Below the pieces are notes generated by a model. It was not told where the DNA came from. It ran no database searches and worked only from the letters and a program-made list of their open reading frames with translations. The position numbers were made by a program, and so were the translations under genes. A DNA stretch of 64,000 bases from Flavobacterium restrictum (GTDB lineage: Bacteria > Bacteroidota > Bacteroidia > Flavobacteriales > Flavobacteriaceae), in assembly GCF_007097245.1 (NCBI RefSeq), contig NZ_VJZT01000007.1, forward strand, positions 62,001 through 126,000. Reading direction: 5' to 3'. Of the stretch, positions 63,138-64,000 are shown piece after piece. Numbering within the stretch: position 1 is the stretch's first letter; each line of letters begins with the position of its first letter.

Positions 63138-63629
63138 TTATTTTTTATATCCTATTTTATTTCTTTCTTCGTTGTTTTTGGAAACAGCATCTTTGTCAAC
63201 TAGATAATTTAAAGCCTTGTAAATGTCTGGGAATTGACTTTCTATTTCTACAATTCTATCTTTTAATTCATTATAAGTTAACGAAAATTGTCTAAAAGTA
63301 ACAAATGCTCTGATAATTGAAATGTTTACTTCTATTGCTTTCTCGCTATTTAACACGCTCGAAAGCATTGCAATTCCTTGTTCAGTAAAGGCAAAAGGCA
63401 TATATCGTGAGCCTCCTCGGTTTGAGGTCACAATTTGTGACCTCAAACTATTGAACTCAATTTCAGTAAGTTCAAACATAAAATCTTCCGGAAACCTATT
63501 TATATTACGCCTGACAGATTGCTTAAAAACTTTTGTTTCAACATTATACATCAATGCTAAATCAAAATCAAGCATTACTTTACAGCCTCGAATTTCAAAT
63601 ATTTTGTTTTGAATAACTTCTATTTCCAT
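63138..63629 (-). CDS. ORF6N-domain protein
   Basis: This 163-residue protein has an ORF6N domain (about residues 5-95): IFEIRGCKVMLDFDLALMYNVETKVFKQSVRRNINRFPEDFMFELTE, then LRSQIVTSNRGGSRYMPFAFTEQGIAMLSSVLNS, the phage antirepressor-like DNA-binding module. A helical tail follows (about 100-155). Family members are known from phages and as scattered accessory genes in Bacteroidetes. It stands between the glycosyltransferase and phosphohexomutase genes. Its own coding sequence contains a perfect 27-base palindrome, with a related palindrome upstream, which suggests self-recognition by the protein. Confidence 0.88.
   Translation of the reverse strand: MEIEVIQNKIFEIRGCKVMLDFDLALMYNVETKVFKQSVRRNINRFPEDFMFELTEIEFNSLRSQIVTSNRGGSRYMPFAFTEQGIAMLSSVLNSEKAIEVNISIIRAFVTFRQFSLTYNELKDRIVEIESQFPDIYKALNYLVDKDAVSKNNEERNKIGYKK
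63421..63447. promoter_or_regulatory. perfect 27-base palindrome inside the ORF6N gene
   Basis: Arms tttgaggtcacaa and ttgtgacctcaaa around one central base are perfectly complementary over 13 bp. They encode the LRSQIVTS part of the ORF6N domain. Confidence 0.75.
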
Positions 63630-63641
63630 AGCATTTTAGTT

Positions 63642-63668
63642 TTTGAGGACGAAATTTGCGTCCTCAAG
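63642..63668. promoter_or_regulatory. 27-base palindrome upstream of the ORF6N gene
   Basis: Sequence tttgaggacgaaa-t-ttgcgtcctcaag has the same length and ends as the palindrome within the gene (tttgagg ... cctcaa) with 11 of 13 pairs. It starts 13 bases upstream of the ORF6N start codon, where an operator would sit. Confidence 0.7.
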
Positions 63669-63682
63669 TTGTCTTAAAGGGA

Positions 63683-63694
63683 ACAATTTGTGAC
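63683..63694. promoter_or_regulatory. third partial copy of the palindrome core
   Basis: The 12-mer acaatttgtgac is identical to the core of the in-gene palindrome (63430-63441). It lies just after the stop codon of the glycosyltransferase gene and without the outer gagg/cctc arms. Confidence 0.6.
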
Positions 63695-63698
63695 ATCA

Positions 63699-64000
63699 TT
63701 AATTTATTTCCTTCGCAATTTTATACCGTTCCTCATTATTCTTGGTTCTCAAAATAATTTCTCCAAGAAATCCCGCCAAGAACAATTGTGTTCCCAAAAC
63801 CATGGTAGTCAAAGCGATATAAAACCAAGGATTATTGGTCACTAATGTGTACCGCATTCCATTATACAAATGGTACAATTTAGAAACTCCAATGTATCCA
63901 GCAGCCATAAAACCTATTATAAACATCAATGAACCCATGGCGCCAAATAAGTGCATAGGTCTTTTTCCGAATCGTGACAAGAACCAAATCGTGATTAAAT
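63699..64000 (-). CDS. glycosyltransferase family 2, C-terminal part (cut by the window edge)
   Basis: The frame is open through the window end at 64000, so only the last 99 or so residues are visible. They contain WFLSRFGKRPMHLFGAMGS and two membrane helices (about MFIIGFMAAGYIGVSKLY and WFYIALTTMVLGTQLFLAGFLGEIIL) and end in ILRTKNNEERYKIAKEIN. The RPMHxFG block and paired helices are typical of the C-terminus of GtrB/DPM1-like GT2 enzymes that charge a lipid carrier or build glycans. An internal ATG at 63980 should not be taken as the start. Confidence 0.8.
   Translation of the reverse strand, partial: LITIWFLSRFGKRPMHLFGAMGSLMFIIGFMAAGYIGVSKLYHLYNGMRYTLVTNNPWFYIALTTMVLGTQLFLAGFLGEIILRTKNNEERYKIAKEIN

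Noticed and set aside
63138-63629. ORF6N gene as a sign of a prophage
   Set aside because: No structural, packaging or replication phage genes are in the window. The ORF6N protein stands alone among core genes.
63699-63980. A stand-alone small two-helix membrane protein starting at the internal ATG (63980)
   Set aside because: The frame continues without a stop to the window edge and the sequence is the typical tail of a GT2 glycosyltransferase.

Overview
The window is AT-rich chromosomal DNA that reads as Flavobacterium or a close relative in the Bacteroidetes. The supporting signs are a fused CcsB-CcsA cytochrome c assembly protein, a TonB-dependent receptor with a carboxypeptidase-regulatory-like N-terminus, a PUR/DUF3276 protein, BatA-type VWA proteins, -7 boxes of the form TAnnTTTG instead of a sigma70 -10 box, and few Shine-Dalgarno sites. 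I see no rRNA, tRNA or CRISPR array.

Layout. 0-6 kb: a beta-barrel protein, XerD, a PAS histidine kinase, and a tight operon of a sulfurtransferase with two alpha/beta hydrolases. 6-12.5 kb: an ABC exporter with DUF3276, diverging from nusB-yajC, then a conserved protein of unknown function and a metallo-beta-lactamase-fold hydrolase. 13-17 kb: a minus-strand cluster (BatA/VWA protein, a dihydroorotase homologue that has lost its HxH metal site, a small membrane protein, an esterase). 17-24.5 kb: a secreted lactonase-like propeller, an AI-2E family transporter and a 1,442-residue CheB-CheR-PAS-kinase-receiver hybrid. 24.5-31 kb: a tripartite RND efflux operon led by a secreted YncE-like propeller, diverging from sdaA. 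32-37 kb: a second PAS kinase and ccsBA. 37.1-37.9 kb: a repeat-dense intergenic region. 37.9-43.7 kb: DUF2520, KdsC-like, UbiA and Maf genes, a POTRA/beta-barrel protein and two small secreted proteins. 43.8-49.5 kb: a lipase-like hydrolase and an exported PIG-L deacetylase followed by a 35-residue membrane ORF and a sodium:solute symporter. 49.6-52 kb: rny, a rod-shaped RNA that is probably the flavobacterial 6S RNA, zapA and a coiled-coil partner. 52-57 kb: an M23 peptidase, a TonB-dependent receptor and an EF-hand lipoprotein. 57-64 kb: housekeeping genes (ABC exporter, phosphohexomutase, glycosyltransferase) interleaved with accessory genes (DUF2971, a ParE-type toxin-antitoxin pair, a DUF1016/PDDEXK nuclease, an ORF6N protein).

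Most of the window is ordinary core genome. The parts worth a second look are the paired palindromes in and in front of the ORF6N gene, the structured RNA between zapA and rny, the overlooked 35-codon gene before the symporter, the dihydroorotase-like pseudoenzyme, the nested intergenic repeats near 37.5 kb, and the accessory genes inserted around the phosphohexomutase operon. I found no unmistakable new multi-gene defence or mobile system. Functions come from motifs and family knowledge read by eye; no database search was run.
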